Positions 1 through 10,500 of a stretch of 64,000 nt of DNA are shown piece by piece. This stretch comes from Cymbomonas tetramitiformis (taxonomy: Eukaryota; Chlorophyta; Pyramimonadophyceae; Pyramimonadales; Pyramimonadaceae). Below the pieces are notes generated by a model. The model saw only the letters and a program-made list of their open reading frames with translations. It was not told where the DNA came from and ran no database searches. The stretch lies in the NCBI GenBank assembly GCA_001247695.2, contig LGRX02034661.1, positions 19,286 through 83,285 of the forward strand, given 5' to 3'. Every line of letters begins with the position of its first letter. Position 1 is the first letter of the stretch. The translations under genes and the position numbers were made by a program.

Positions 1-1019
1 CGCTGTGTGTCAGAAAGAGTTACGCTGTGGTAGCCACATGGCCGCATACCTTTGCCTTGATCCTGTAGGATGACTTGGCCAACGTGTGTGCATGATCCAT
101 CGACCTCCATAATGGATGGCAGTTTCTTATCTGGAAGCTGTAGTACTGGAGTATTGCAGATGGCACCTTTGAGATTATCGAATGCCTGCTGCTGCTCAGA
201 TTCCCAGACAAATTCTGCATTGTCTTTCAGAAGGCGATTGAGTGGCTCGGCAATCTTGGAGAATTTCGGAATAAATCTCCTAAACTGGCCGACCATGCCC
301 AAGAATGACCGAAGGCTAGACTTGCAAGCTTTAGCCATGCGGCGTAGAGGCTGTTTACCAACGGTTGGGCCATAGGATACTGGAGGCTGAATAGCCATGA
401 CTGCACGGACTCTGTCTTCGATGATGGATAGGCCTGCCTCTGAGATGTGGTGTCCGATAAAGTCAATACTTCTGACGAACAGCTCAACCTTCGAAGGCCT
501 GATGAAGAACTGATGCTCTCTGCAGCGCTGTAGGAACTGGCGAACGTGCTTCACGTGTGTGTCAAAATCTGGACTGTACACTATGACATCATCCATAAAG
601 ATGACTAAGAACTGATCAATGAAGTCGAAGAATGCTCGGTTTCCAACACGCAGAGCGGTCGCAGGAGCGTTAGTTAACCCAAAGGGCATCACTGTCCACT
701 CGTATGAACCGTATCTAGTTCGAATTGCTGTCTTATGGATGTCGTTTGGATGAATAGGGATCTGATGGAAAAACTGGTTGAAGTCGAATCTGCTGAACCA
801 GCGTGTCCCATTAAGCTGTTCAAGAAGGGTGTCATGGGGTGGCAATGGATATGTGTCCTTTATGGTGATGTTATTAAGAGCACGATAATCACAGTACATC
901 CTCCACTTCCCCCCTGGCTTAGGAGCGAAAATGATTGGGCACCCATATGGTGATGATGATGGACGAAGGATACCCAACTCGACATATTTAACGACGATCG
1001 CTCTTAATTGGATGATGCA
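1..1019 (-). pseudogene. Ty3/gypsy pol fragment (RT to start of RNase H)
   Basis: The complement is open from about 1019 to the window edge. It reads as the reverse transcriptase of a Ty3/gypsy element: a SPYGCPIIFAPKPGGKWRMY block, DYRALN, the RFDFNQFFHQI region, the MPFGLTNAPAT block, the catalytic FMDD box near 580-590, then the connection region (SLRSFLGMVGQFRRF) and the start of RNase H (IMEVDGS). It is close at the protein level to the pol at 28320-29270, but it keeps the second aspartate of the FMDD box, which that copy has lost. No start codon, gag, protease or LTR is visible at its right end, where homology stops abruptly, so it is a 5'-truncated piece. The part left of the window could hold integrase. 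Identification is secure; activity is unlikely. Confidence 0.9.
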
Positions 1020-1604
1020 CTTTGAATTAGAAGATTTTTTGAAGGTCATTGTTTTGATGTTTTTTACATTATTTTAAACATATCATGCCCAAAAAATAGG
1101 GTGGTTATAATTTTGGTTAATTTTGGTTAAGTTTTTCTCATCGTACGAGGCGGGGTTTTCAGAATTCTTACGCGTGACTCTTAGGCATATTGAGGAGTGT
1201 TCCAAAAATCCACATATGGTATCAGATCGAGATTAAAGGTTATAAATGGAAGTAAAAAGGGGAAATATGCACCTATTTATCGTATGTTTGATATTTTCAT
1301 CGATTTCAGCACAATTTTGCCAAAACCCCTCTCAAACCCTATGCTTTATCACACGCGTATTCACAAAGGGCGGGTAACATATGTAAAGGTTCTTGCTAAT
1401 GGACCCGTCACGTGCTATGTTATAATGTAGTTTGCCATAAAACATATTTGAACAAATAAAATATCAAGCACTTGCATCTCCGTGCAGATTTCAGGAGCAA
1501 ATGGCCCTCTAGCGGGGGAAACCCTAAGCGGTAACACCAATTTAGGGTGTAAGCACAACCACATGTGTACATGCATGCACATACGTACTCTTGACTGCAC
1601 TTAT
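1020..1604. other. AT-rich stretch without a gene
   Basis: Low-complexity AT-rich sequence with a short duplicated TTTTGGTTAA motif near 1110-1130. I see no credible reading frame, terminal repeat or RNA gene. Confidence 0.6.
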
Positions 1605-2630
1605 TTACTCTTCAGAGTTCTCCAGCAGTGCTTTTAAAAGCTCAGCTTTCTCCTCACAACCTGGAATTCCGCCTTGAACACCAGATTTTGCGGTCTCATC
1701 CCAGCATGTCAACAGCTCGTTCACGTCAAATGTAGACTTCATGCGAAGGGTGCGGGGACCCCGTACGAAAGCTCCAGCCTCACAGAGTTGTTCTACCGTC
1801 TCGAACGTTCTCCGTGACTGTGCTGGCAACCAGAACTGCCAGGTTATTTCCTTCCGTGAGGCATGCTGCCCCACCACCTCCACGAAATGGAGTGGGAGTG
1901 ACTTACCGCCGTCCGGGAGCATAACGTTGAACCAACACTTGTCGCTGGCTTCCCCGCCCGCAACGGTCACGGCATAGCTGCCCACAGTCATGTCCTCGAA
2001 CCGGTAGTCGGCTGCCAAGTGTTCCTTCTGCGATGCCAAACGCATCCCACGGTCATATAGACTCTCGTCAACACCGGAGGAGTGCTCATCGTCGCCATCA
2101 TCCGCGCCCTCACTGCTGCTGGGCTGTTTCTGCTGTTTTGGCTGCTTTCCAGGCTTCTTCTTGCGCGCTGCAACCTGCCGACTCCGACTGCGAGTGGCAA
2201 GATCCATCTCCATATCAGTATCATCGTTGTCGCCTTCGGAGGCGGATGAAGTTCTGCGCGCCCTGTTTTACCTTTGTGCGCCTGAAAACCTCTTGCGAGC
2301 AGCAGGTGGAGCTCCTCTCCGACTCCTCTTTCCATTTGCTTCACGCACACCTGCCTCTGCACGAACTGCGGGAGCTTCTTCAGCAGCTTCTTCTGCCTCT
2401 GCACGAACTGCGGGAGCTTCTTCACCAGCATCTTCTGCCTTCAAAAGCTGGATCAGGCGTTCCAACTTCTTGGTCTTGGTCGTAAGACCCCGCAGTTCAG
2501 CATTCCGCTCAGATAACACTCGGTGTAAGTGTGTATCCTCGTACCTGCGTAAGCGAACCCTAGTTTGAAACTTCTCTATACACTTCGTATTATCTTCGCA
2601 TACTCTTACATCGCAATGACGGACTCTCAC
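1605..2630 (-). CDS. Unidentified coiled-coil/basic protein gene, probably two exons
   Basis: I do not recognise the family. The downstream exon (about 2187 to 1605) codes for a basic lysine/glutamine-rich stretch, an acidic stretch (EGADDGDDEHSSG) and a compact domain with motifs WFNVMLPDGG, ITWQFWLPAQSRRTFE and LLTCWDE, ending at a stop at 1605. The upstream segment (about 2630 to 2272) codes for a charged coiled-coil-like region (KTKKLERLIQLLKAE) with a duplicated EEAPAVRAEA unit. The two frames join correctly if an 84-bp intron is removed (2271 to 2188, GTAAAA..CGCAG); without splicing the upstream frame ends at TAA. No ATG precedes the upstream segment; CGCAG|G near 2545 could be another acceptor, so the true start lies elsewhere or is lost. 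It runs divergently from the RING gene. It may be cellular or part of an unrecognised transposon. Confidence 0.45.
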
Positions 2631-2696
2631 GACGAGACTAAAATCTTAAGGGAAGTTTTTCCCTGGATGAGTGAGGGTTTTTTTAGCGAACATTAA
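2616..2696 (+). pseudogene. Duplicated 5' end of the RING-finger gene
   Basis: A 26-codon frame (start 2616, stop 2696) codes for MTDSHDETKILREVFPWMSE and a few more residues. It closely matches the first residues of the RING protein that starts at 2745 (DDEVTILREVFPWL). The similarity continues past the stop: an ACGACCTCTTCTACCG block at about 2706-2722 mirrors ACGACTTCTTCTACCG at 2833-2848. So about 130 bp containing the leader and N-terminus was tandemly duplicated. It could act as an upstream ORF of the RING gene if both are on one transcript. Confidence 0.6.
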
Positions 2697-2744
2697 GAAC
2701 AAGGAACGACCTCTTCTACCGTCGTTCCGAACACACCAGGAACA

Positions 2745-3083
2745 ATGGACTCGGACGACGAGGTTACAATCTTGCGGGAGGTCTTTCCTTGGTTGCAAAG
2801 CTCCACAACAGCGACACCTGAAGACGAAGCGACGACTTCTTCTACCGGGAATCAAAGGACTCCCGCAACACAGGAGCAAGCCGCCACCACCACCAACTCG
2901 GAAAGAGAGGAAGGAAACAAGTGCATCGTCTGCTTAGACATAGGTTTCCCTGCGGAAACGTGGGTTTCAGGGTTAGGATGTGACTGCAAAAACGTGCTGT
3001 ACCATCACCCTTGTTTCCAGGCCTACTTGGCAAGTTGCACGGATATTGCAAAATGCCCTTGTTGTAGGAGGATCTGGAGCTAG
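2745..3083 (+). CDS. Small RING-type zinc-finger protein
   Basis: 112 residues. The N-terminus contains ILREVFPWL, which resembles the MFP-type core of a CUE/UBA ubiquitin-binding helix (weak). A Thr/Ser/Glu-rich linker follows, then a C-terminal RING-like finger: CIVC, a C-x-C pair (GCDCKN), YHHPC and KCPCC. Spacing fits a C3HC4/RING-CH-like cross-brace, which in known families recruits E2 enzymes for ubiquitin transfer; that role is inferred. The ATG at 2745 is supported because the same N-terminus is duplicated just upstream. The reading frame is intact and ends right after the last Cys pair. It may be cellular or carried by a mobile element; neighbours do not settle this. Confidence 0.6.
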   Translation: MDSDDEVTILREVFPWLQSSTTATPEDEATTSSTGNQRTPATQEQAATTTNSEREEGNKCIVCLDIGFPAETWVSGLGCDCKNVLYHHPCFQAYLASCTDIAKCPCCRRIWS

Positions 3084-3186
3084 AAAAAGAGACCTACCTG
3101 ACTTTGCTTAGACACTTGAACGATAACAATGACAAAAAATAATAATAGGTATAAATAAGATCGCACTAGGCTGGTAAACGGTCGTC

Positions 3187-3800
3187 TTACCTTCTGGAAA
3201 TCAGCTCAGTACAATACTTGGCCTCGCGCATAAAAGCCACAACCTCGTTGATGTCAATATTTTTCAGGACTTCTTTCTCCACCACTTGTTTCTTATGCGT
3301 CACGCCGTCGAAACATACATTGAACTGCTCCGCCTTAGCATACCGCGTCTTCAAGAGCCCATCGCTTTTGACTGTAGATGCGCGGGTATGCGCACGTGTC
3401 AGCAGCAGTGAAAGGTCCCACTTCGGAGGTAATTGCTCGGGATGTCGCTCTCGCACGGCCTCCACCTTCAAAGGCAAGGGGAAGGTTGCTTTCAATTCCT
3501 CGTGTCGTTGCTGGCTCACCAGATCTGGCGTTGCGGCTCGGAGTCCCAATAGACAGCTCCGCGTTGTTTGCTCCATGTCCAATACCGTGTTTCCCTTCCC
3601 CTTGCGCTTCCATTCCGGGTTGTCCATATAGCCCGGGGCGGAGTCGACGTCGGGGTAACTGGTACAAATAATCAGCCCAAGGTTCGGATCCTCGTCCACG
3701 CCACTTGGTAGCCATTCCTTGAACCTGTCACCAAACTTGTACTTCGCTCGGACGTGCTCGTCCGGACCCGAGCGACGTAGATGCACCAAGTGTGCACCTT
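3187..3800 (-). CDS. Unidentified ORF, C-terminal part of a protein
   Basis: The complement is open from at least 3924 to the stop at 3187. The part from about 3780 down looks like real protein: KYKFGDRFKEWLPSG, LIICTSYPDVDSAPGY, a basic KRKGKGN stretch and a C-terminal VVEKEVLKNIDINEVVAF helix-like segment. Upstream of about 3790 the protein-like signal continues in another frame (DFKSWIDPHLNEEFGGHAG), so there is a frameshift or an intron border near 3775-3800. I do not recognise the family. It overlaps head-on with the acidic plus-strand frame at 3870-4209, so at most one of them is likely real upstream of 3800. Confidence 0.35.
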
Positions 3801-3869
3801 GCGGTCTCGTCCAGCGTGGCCACCAAACTCTTCGTTCAAGTGCGGGTCGATCCACGATTTGAAGTCCAA

Positions 3870-4209
3870 GTTGCAGCCGATGACGTATGACAATGATGAC
3901 GCGGGTGTCACGGACAGTAAGCATGACATTGATAATGCCAGTCCGAAATGGGAGTATGGCACGCCTGGTGAATATGATGACACTGAGGATGACGTCAGCG
4001 AGTTCGATGACTTGGTAGCTGACGATGCTGAGGAGCAGGCTGAAGCCCGAAGGTTGAAGAGACTGGGACTGCAGCTGATCATGGATGATAAGGGTGAACT
4101 TATCTGGGTGCCAAAGGGCACCTCCCCGACCTCACCCGTTCAGCCAGAGGATCCGCCTAGGAGGTCAGAATGCAGCGGAAGCAAATGCAGGAACGCGCCA
4201 GAGCTCTAA
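3870..4209 (+). CDS. Unidentified acidic ORF upstream of an LTR-element 3' end
   Basis: A plus-strand frame (ATG at 3781, protein-like from about 3870) gives a strongly acidic segment (DDTEDDVSEFDDLVADDAEE) followed by a charged helix-like block (ARRLKRLGLQLIMDDKGEL). No domain recognised. It lies immediately 5' of sequence (from about 4350) that matches the 3' untranslated part of the chromovirus family in this window, so it may be the 3' end of an element's coding region. The opposite strand is also open here, so the call is weak. Confidence 0.25.
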
Positions 4210-4349
4210 CCTTCCTGGACACCTCTGATGAAGGGGAACCCACTTCTCTGGACAACTGCCTACCTTGGGAACAATACTGTCGCTCCTCTGACGCCTTTGT
4301 GACGCATCTGGCTCTTCTGGACTCTGTGGTCTCGTCACGCAATCTCTCC

Positions 4350-4721
4350 GTAACGTAAACCTCGGACAGAGATACCCTGAGCGTCACTCTGAAATACGAA
4401 ACGCCAAGCAATCAGGGGGCAACATCCTCAGAAGTGTATAGGTGAGGGTTTAAAGTGGACTCCTCATAGAGACCCCCCGATATCCTAACCCTGAAGTACT
4501 ATAAGTATTATATGGGGGGCTACATCCTAAGAACTGTAGGGCTTAAAGCCTAAGGTGAGGGTTTAAAGTGGACTCAGTTCCCTCCGATATCCTAAAACAC
4601 CTTGAGGGACGCCTCACTGGTGTAAGAAGACTGGCCAGCTCAACAACAAAGACATCAAAGACATATACAAAAGGTATGTACCCTACATTGTGAGGTCACA
4701 ACACTTCCAAGAGGGGAGATC
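4350..4721 (+). repeat. 3' untranslated region and polypurine tract of an LTR element
   Basis: From about 4350 the sequence matches 31940-32305 (and, reversed, 46268-46640 and 49763-50130): the CCTCGGA..GTCACTCTG block, GGGGCTACATCCTAAGAACTGTA, AAGGTGAGGG, and GACATCAAAGACATATACAAA. It ends in the purine run AAGAGGGGAGATC at 4709-4721, directly before the TG of an LTR, which is where a plus-strand primer tract belongs. Confidence 0.75.
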
Positions 4722-5262
4722 TGTCAGGGATATGACCGATGACATATGTATCATACATGTCATAGCTGTCATACATGTCATGTCATGTCATGTCATGTCA
4801 TGTGTCATAATGACATACAGTCGTCAAGTATTGTCAGTACGGTCGACTATGACATGTACAGTCAGAATGCCTGTCATCCACCTAAGGTGAGTGACATCTG
4901 TCATCGAGAGGCCAAGTATATGGCATCGAGATGGCGAAGCAAGACAAGTCCTGAAGAACCGAAGTGTTCTGATAAGACGCGTCTTCGCTTCAAGCATGCA
5001 CTGAACAACATGCGAGCATCAATGGCTATATTCGTCTAGCCGATGCGGGAAGTTCACCTAGTGCTCTCGGGTTCACAACCCGATGGTGGTAACGCATGCG
5101 ATGTGTGAGAGCACTAGAGTATAATTATGAGGAGCATTGGGCTCAAGCAAGCACTTCTGGTCACCAGACTGCTGCACTCATATCCCACCAAACCCTTGCG
5201 CGTAGCTGTTAAAGTTCAATAACAGTCGTGCCATATATTAAGTCCGTCAAGGACCGTGACAC
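4722..5262 (+). repeat. LTR of the chromovirus family (3' LTR of a truncated element)
   Basis: Begins TGTCAGGGATATGACCGATG, as at 15509 and 32306, and carries the TGTCAT pentamer-rich array near 4750-4810. It shares the block with GGGTTCACAACCCGATGG and ends at roughly 5262 after a GTCC..GGAC terminal stem and GTGACA. The right border is estimated because this copy is diverged. No 5' partner LTR lies in the window. Confidence 0.7.
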
Positions 5263-5697
5263 TGATGCCATAAGTGTCACCACCGATGCGGAATGATGAC
5301 ATCACTGTCATTATCGATGCCGATGTCACCATTGGCATCCTATTAGGCAACATTGCCCCTACTTTCATACGACCTACAAATCAGTATTCCCTAACAAATG
5401 CCACCAAATACACGACTTTGGTAGGACATGCCCATTAAATTATGACGTGGCAAGATTCAGATTGGAGATTGCATGGCCGATTTGATAAAGGATTCTATAT
5501 TAAATTTCATGCACGAACGGAGATCATAATAAACATACTCAAGCTGACCAAAATCTACGCAAGCGCGACACGATCTTATTCTACATACAAACTTACAAAG
5601 TAGGAAGTGCCAAGCAAATATCGCTAATGTGCTCAATATACCATCAACCTCTGATCCTTATGATTTGGAACCGGGCCAAATTACCTTACTACCTCTG
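5263..5697. other. Non-coding stretch
   Basis: No credible ORF. Short repeated GATGCCGATGTCACC-like words near 5270-5340 look like decayed repeat sequence. Confidence 0.5.
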
Positions 5698-6935
5698 ACC
5701 TTTATAGTCTTGGTATGAAGTAAATTACCTTAGTCAATCGGCACCAATAGCAAAGCTCGAATCCCAACGGACGATACAGTCGAATGTTCCGTCTCACGAT
5801 CGCCAGACGCTAACGATGACAGTGCCACAACAGTCGCGTGTATGTACCACGACGCAACCGCGACGCCATGGCATGCTCGAACGAAAAACGCATCTTGCTT
5901 GCATTGCAGATCGTGTCGCACAGTCGATCGTCCAATTGAAATGCTACAGTAGATACACTCGATATAATTATGTGTAATCTGGGCGCGCCACGTCGTGATG
6001 GTCCGACGATTCGCTTTTACATTGCATAGCAGACGCGAGGATCAAGAAATGTCAAATCATTACTGGCATGGCAGGCTCGATGTTCATGTTCGGCATGCAA
6101 ATATCTCGAGCGCGCCACGTCGGCAAGATAAATAATCCCATCGACCGTCATATGCGCCTAGTGGAGATCTTAATTTAAGATCGACCGGGCCTAGAGCTCT
6201 GACCTTTATAGTCTTGGCATGAAGTAAATTACCTTACCTTATCTTAGTCAATCAGCAGCAGCGGCAGCGGCAAAGCTCGAATCCCAACGGGCGATACAGT
6301 CGATTTTCAATCTCACGATCGCCAGACGCTAACGATGACTGTGCCACTGCAGTCGCGTATATTTACCGCGACGCCACCCACGCGTTATGGCATGGCATGC
6401 TGGGAAGTAAAAAGCGAAACGCTGTCGCGCACATGATCCTGCGGTCAGATGATGTAATGGCGATATCCATGTTAACATCGCATGGCCGACGCGATGTTCG
6501 TAAATCGAAATTACCGGATGGAACCTCGGCTGCCATGACTGCACTAAAATGTAACGCCCGACAAAAAGAAATACGAGCATCGCGGCGCGCTACGTCGGAT
6601 GGAATGGTAATTAATCGTGCTGTCCAAAAAGATCGACGCCTAGTGTCAGAGATCGCATATTTGTGATCGACAGCGCCTAGTACTTAATCATCAACAGCCG
6701 CATCAGCAACAAAGCGTGAATCCCAACGGGCGACACGGACGAACTTCCGATCTCACGGTCGCCAGACGCTAACGATGACAGTGCAACTGCAGTCGCGTAC
6801 ATTTACCGCGACGCCACCCACGCGTTATGGCATGGCATGTTGGGATGCAAAAAGCGAAGCACTGTCGCTAACATGATCCTACGGTCAGATGGCCTAGTGG
6901 AGATCTCTTTTTTAGATCGATCTGCCTAGTAACAG
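5698..6935. repeat. Three diverged copies of a dispersed repeat
   Basis: The block GACCTTTATAGTCTTGG-ATGAAGTAAATTACCTTA starts copies at 5698 and about 6200. The block AAAGC-TGAATCCCAACGG-CGA followed by ATCGCCAGACGCTAACGATGA occurs near 5753, 6275 and 6713. Each copy then has CGCGACGCCA..GGCATGGCATG and ends near CTAGTGGAGATCT. An inverted copy lies at about 15090-15370. No stable reading frame is conserved, so this is a non-coding repeat family of roughly 450 bp. Confidence 0.7.
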
Positions 6936-7040
6936 CTATCTCTTATCAATTTATATGTAAATATTATTATGTATTTGTATGAACATATATATACGATGAT
7001 ATGCACTCTTGAATAAAGTGAGAAGAGGAGGGGATATCGT

Positions 7041-7869
7041 CACAGGTGTTTTTGTATAATTATAGAGATGCGCCCTCGCTGGATAGGGCTTCAGCAAATC
7101 ACGAAATAGAATTATACAGCGTGACATAAATGGTACATGTATGATGGGCATCCCAGCACGGTATAATAAGAACAGTCGTCGAAAAGTCTTATACCTGACT
7201 ATATTGAGTTCCATTTGTTCTTCCTCCCTAATGTAAATCATCGTAACGCCGCTTGGGTGCACGTTGTTTATGCGGAACCCAATCAGACATTATAAATATA
7301 CAGGCGATGAGTGCCACAGACAAGATGCTAAAAAGTGTGCCGCGATATATGCCAGCGCGTATGGATGGCATACGTATAATAAATAATTTCCAGAGGGTTA
7401 ACATTGCCAGTCACGTCTTGTTGGTATAAATATACACATAAACATGAAGACGTTATACTGTAAAGTGAACACTGCTAAGTCCGGAGCTAATCGAGCTTGC
7501 ATACGCACAGGTTCTGCTACGGTTTGCATAGCAACATTCTAGTTTCCGCCCGGTGAGACGTATACCTGCGCGTGCCTGTATGCAAGGAGTTGTGGTGCAG
7601 AATGAGAGCAAAACACGGTCGATGTGAAACAAATACAGATGTGTCAATCTCACAAGCGTCAGCAACGCTCGGATTGATCATATGATCAAAATCGCTCGGA
7701 CAGATCAAATAATTAAAATCTGGAGGCGAGGATGAAAAAGTATTACCCTCAAACCCGTAAGACTGAATATCCGATTCATCATCGACATCTATATCCTTCG
7801 TGTATAAATGCTCAAAAATGAAATGATGTAATATATCCACCCTGTTTGTAAATCAGGGGATATTAGTAT
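7041..7869 (-). repeat. 3' pseudo-LTR of Penelope-like copy A
   Basis: Matches 33429-34249 nearly base for base and 12842-13493 over its shared part. Inner limit set where copy B's second repeat ends (TATTAGTAT). Short frames inside it recur in every copy simply because the DNA is repeated; I do not regard them as genes. Confidence 0.8.
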
Positions 7870-8106
7870 TTCCCCTCTCCCACCCCCTTCAATAAGGGAC
7901 CTATTTGCTGCACCTACGTACGGCATACATCTTGTCTAAATGCAATCGATAATCATGAGGAAGGAAATGAGTATAGGGAGAGGAAGAAGATACTAATAAA
8001 TGTGCAAATGGAACTGAAATACTTTGAACAAATTATGCCAATCATGTAAATTGCAAGCAACAAGCAAGTGGTTATATAAGAGTTGACGGATAACACCATG
8101 ATGCGT

Positions 8107-10500
8107 CTACCATACTAAGAAACCTACATCGAAATAGTTACTGTATGTCTCTTTGCCGGCATTGGTAGTCTTTGGAGCCCAAGACATATTGCCAATGTAG
8201 TAATGCAAATGCCCATTGACTCGGTCGATTTCGTAATTAAATACTCGATTACCCATGAACTTGTGGACGGCATAAACAAAGAAGAGGAAAGCAAAGGGAT
8301 CTCTATGTCTCTCAATGACACACGGAATGCGCGGTGCATACCACCCCGAGAATGAAGTATCACAAACTGTCCAACAATAAGGATCGGCAATATTCGTTTG
8401 ATGTGCACGTTGGAGCAAGCCGGTATACAACGAGTATATATGGCGTGTCTCATTTGGTGCAAGATAAGGGTTCTTAACACGGTAAGTAACCTTCTTCACC
8501 GGACATGCCCCCCGATCATAAGGTGAGCAAAATCGAGGCGACAACCTATCAAAATCTTTCGTGACGGTATGGTGTCTCACGATATAGTCAATAAATTGTG
8601 AAAACAAAGAAACATTCCGGTTGATGAACGGGCCAAACTCCTCGAAGAATAAATTCACACATGCGGCTACGATCCCCTTAGAATTGTCGGAATGAAGCCC
8701 CCATGCATCAAGTGGGGACATGCAATGTGACTTCCCATAAGTGCTCGAAATTCTGTGCACAAAGGACTTATTAGCATTCTTACCAAGTATCGGAGTAACA
8801 AGAAAATTGTGCTTATGTGTGTCATTTGTCCATTTGAAAAAAGCATGTGCATCCGAGAAGCCGGTCGAAGAAGGATGCATGTGACGTGCAAACCGGTTGC
8901 TCAAAATATTATTCATATTGACAGGATGGTATGCATGAGCATATCGGCCGCAAATTAAATCAGATTGCATCGGCGGTAAGCAAGTTGGAAATATTGTTGA
9001 GCTCATTTGTGACATCTGAGTCAGTCGTGGTGTCGTTGAAGGCATCGGTTGACAAGGCCAAGTGTCTCTTGAAGTATCGCCCGACTGTAAACCGGTACAT
9101 AAGAAAGATGCATCAGTGTGCATATTCGCATAAAAGTGTGAAATAAATGTACCAATTATGGAATGCTGATTCGGCAAGAATATACTTGGCAACTTGATGC
9201 CATCAACATCACTGAAGATACCCATCTTATCATGTGCTTGTGAAACATTCACTCCAACAGAAGATATAAATTCTACTGGAGGTGCATATATTTGCAAGAT
9301 AATAAACGGCAACATCCTGGCCGTGATCTCCTCTGGCTTGGAAATAAGAGAAATGTCAGCACATATGACATGCGCATAGGTCGGATCTTTGAGCATAATG
9401 TCAAGATCGGGTATAACTGGAAAATGATTTGGTAAACGACTGATATAATTTGCAGGAGTAAACGTAATACTACGGTCACAGGATGAACGGCCAGAACTCT
9501 CACCAGGTGCCAAATCCAATGGTGTTGCAGTGGAAACTGGTACGTCAACATAACCAACTGTCGTAGCATGCTCATAAAACTTGGGAATGCTGAATACGTG
9601 TAAAACACAATATATCTCAATCGGTCTGGCCGATTTCATTCCTTTAGCCATTGCTGATAAAAATAGCAACACATTAGGAATTATAACCTCCAATGTAGGT
9701 GCAGGAAGCATCGTGATGATCCCATCAGTTTTGCAAACAATCTGTTGAATTTCTTCGAGAATGTGGTTCCGTTTCTCAAGAGTCGCAATGTGCTCTGTCA
9801 TCGACTGGATCTGCTGATTCTGTTCTTGATAGCTTTGATGTATACCGGAAATTTTGTCAGCCAATAACGTCAGCTGTGCATTCTTACCCTCTGCTTGTGA
9901 TTTGCTTTTGTGGCTGAACACACAAATAGTAGTTCTTGTGCCACATTTGCCATGCTTCTGCTCGAATGGGCACACCGGAATCAAAGTGTCGAGCTCGAGA
10001 TCATGAACACGTGGCTGTGCACTAAAGGCATGCACACAGTGTTGCCCCAAGGTGCAACCCCCATTTATAAGCTGGAGCATCTTTGGGGGTAAGGTATCTT
10101 TATATTGCTTTCTTTGCTCATCAGAATGTATAATATTCCTGAAAAAATGTCGGTAACAGAAGGACGTCCGTTTGGCATTTATATCTGTACATGTGACATC
10201 AATATCGTGACTCTTCATGATTGAGCCGGCATCATCGATATAAACAGCGTGGGTATCAAGTAGAGCTTGCTGATCCTGAAATTGTTTAGCCCATCTCTCC
10301 AATGGTGGAAGGTGTGTAACCTGTTGTGACGATGGGTTGGGTGCACGACGTGACGATAATACTCCAGTTGCATACTGCACATCCGTGTCACGAAGATCTG
10401 ACGGTGTCATGTTTCGGGCAGCTGATAGCTGCATATTGGAACGATCGCCTGGATGCTGATGTGGTCCTGATGAGCTCGACTGCAATGTATATAAAGGTAT
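8107..10500 (-). CDS. CCCH zinc-finger and coiled-coil protein region of the Penelope-like element
   Basis: About 797 codons, in the same frame as the upstream RT and separated from it by one TAA (10503-10501). Numbering from the TTG at 10485: residues 1-60 polar; Cys-rich stretch with C110, C144, C150; a CCCH finger C172-x8-C181-x6-C188-x3-H192; a Gln/Glu-rich coiled coil at about 205-250; a long middle part without recognised motifs; and a conserved-looking C-terminal domain with YDRGACPVKKVTYRVKNPYL, CDTSFSGWY and IERHRDPFAFLFF. No GIY-YIG nuclease is recognisable. CCCH fingers commonly bind RNA, so a role in binding the element's RNA is inferred. The first ATG is at codon 18. It may be translated by readthrough, by re-initiation, or not at all if the TAA is a mutation. 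Confidence 0.7.
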   Translation of the reverse strand: MPLYTLQSSSSGPHQHPGDRSNMQLSAARNMTPSDLRDTDVQYATGVLSSRRAPNPSSQQVTHLPPLERWAKQFQDQQALLDTHAVYIDDAGSIMKSHDIDVTCTDINAKRTSFCYRHFFRNIIHSDEQRKQYKDTLPPKMLQLINGGCTLGQHCVHAFSAQPRVHDLELDTLIPVCPFEQKHGKCGTRTTICVFSHKSKSQAEGKNAQLTLLADKISGIHQSYQEQNQQIQSMTEHIATLEKRNHILEEIQQIVCKTDGIITMLPAPTLEVIIPNVLLFLSAMAKGMKSARPIEIYCVLHVFSIPKFYEHATTVGYVDVPVSTATPLDLAPGESSGRSSCDRSITFTPANYISRLPNHFPVIPDLDIMLKDPTYAHVICADISLISKPEEITARMLPFIILQIYAPPVEFISSVGVNVSQAHDKMGIFSDVDGIKLPSIFLPNQHSIIGTFISHFYANMHTDASFLCTGLQSGDTSRDTWPCQPMPSTTPRLTQMSQMSSTIFPTCLPPMQSDLICGRYAHAYHPVNMNNILSNRFARHMHPSSTGFSDAHAFFKWTNDTHKHNFLVTPILGKNANKSFVHRISSTYGKSHCMSPLDAWGLHSDNSKGIVAACVNLFFEEFGPFINRNVSLFSQFIDYIVRHHTVTKDFDRLSPRFCSPYDRGACPVKKVTYRVKNPYLAPNETRHIYSLYTGLLQRAHQTNIADPYCWTVCDTSFSGWYAPRIPCVIERHRDPFAFLFFVYAVHKFMGNRVFNYEIDRVNGHLHYYIGNMSWAPKTTNAGKETYSNYFDVGFLVW

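Noticed and set aside
2033..2568. Plus-strand frames of 135-150 codons
   Set aside because: Shadows of the minus-strand gene; their Ala/Leu/Ser-rich translation comes from the complementary repeats.
7453..7840. Short minus-strand frames (70 and 107 codons) repeated at 13252, 33833, 33897, 35832 and 35896
   Set aside because: They lie in the pseudo-LTRs and recur only because the DNA is repeated. No domain, and overlapping frames are conserved equally, so there is no sign of protein selection.
8187..8445. Possible GIY-YIG nuclease in the CCCH protein (HIYSLYTG and YYIG)
   Set aside because: The two motifs are about 85 residues apart and the expected downstream Arg and Glu pattern is missing, so the match is by chance.
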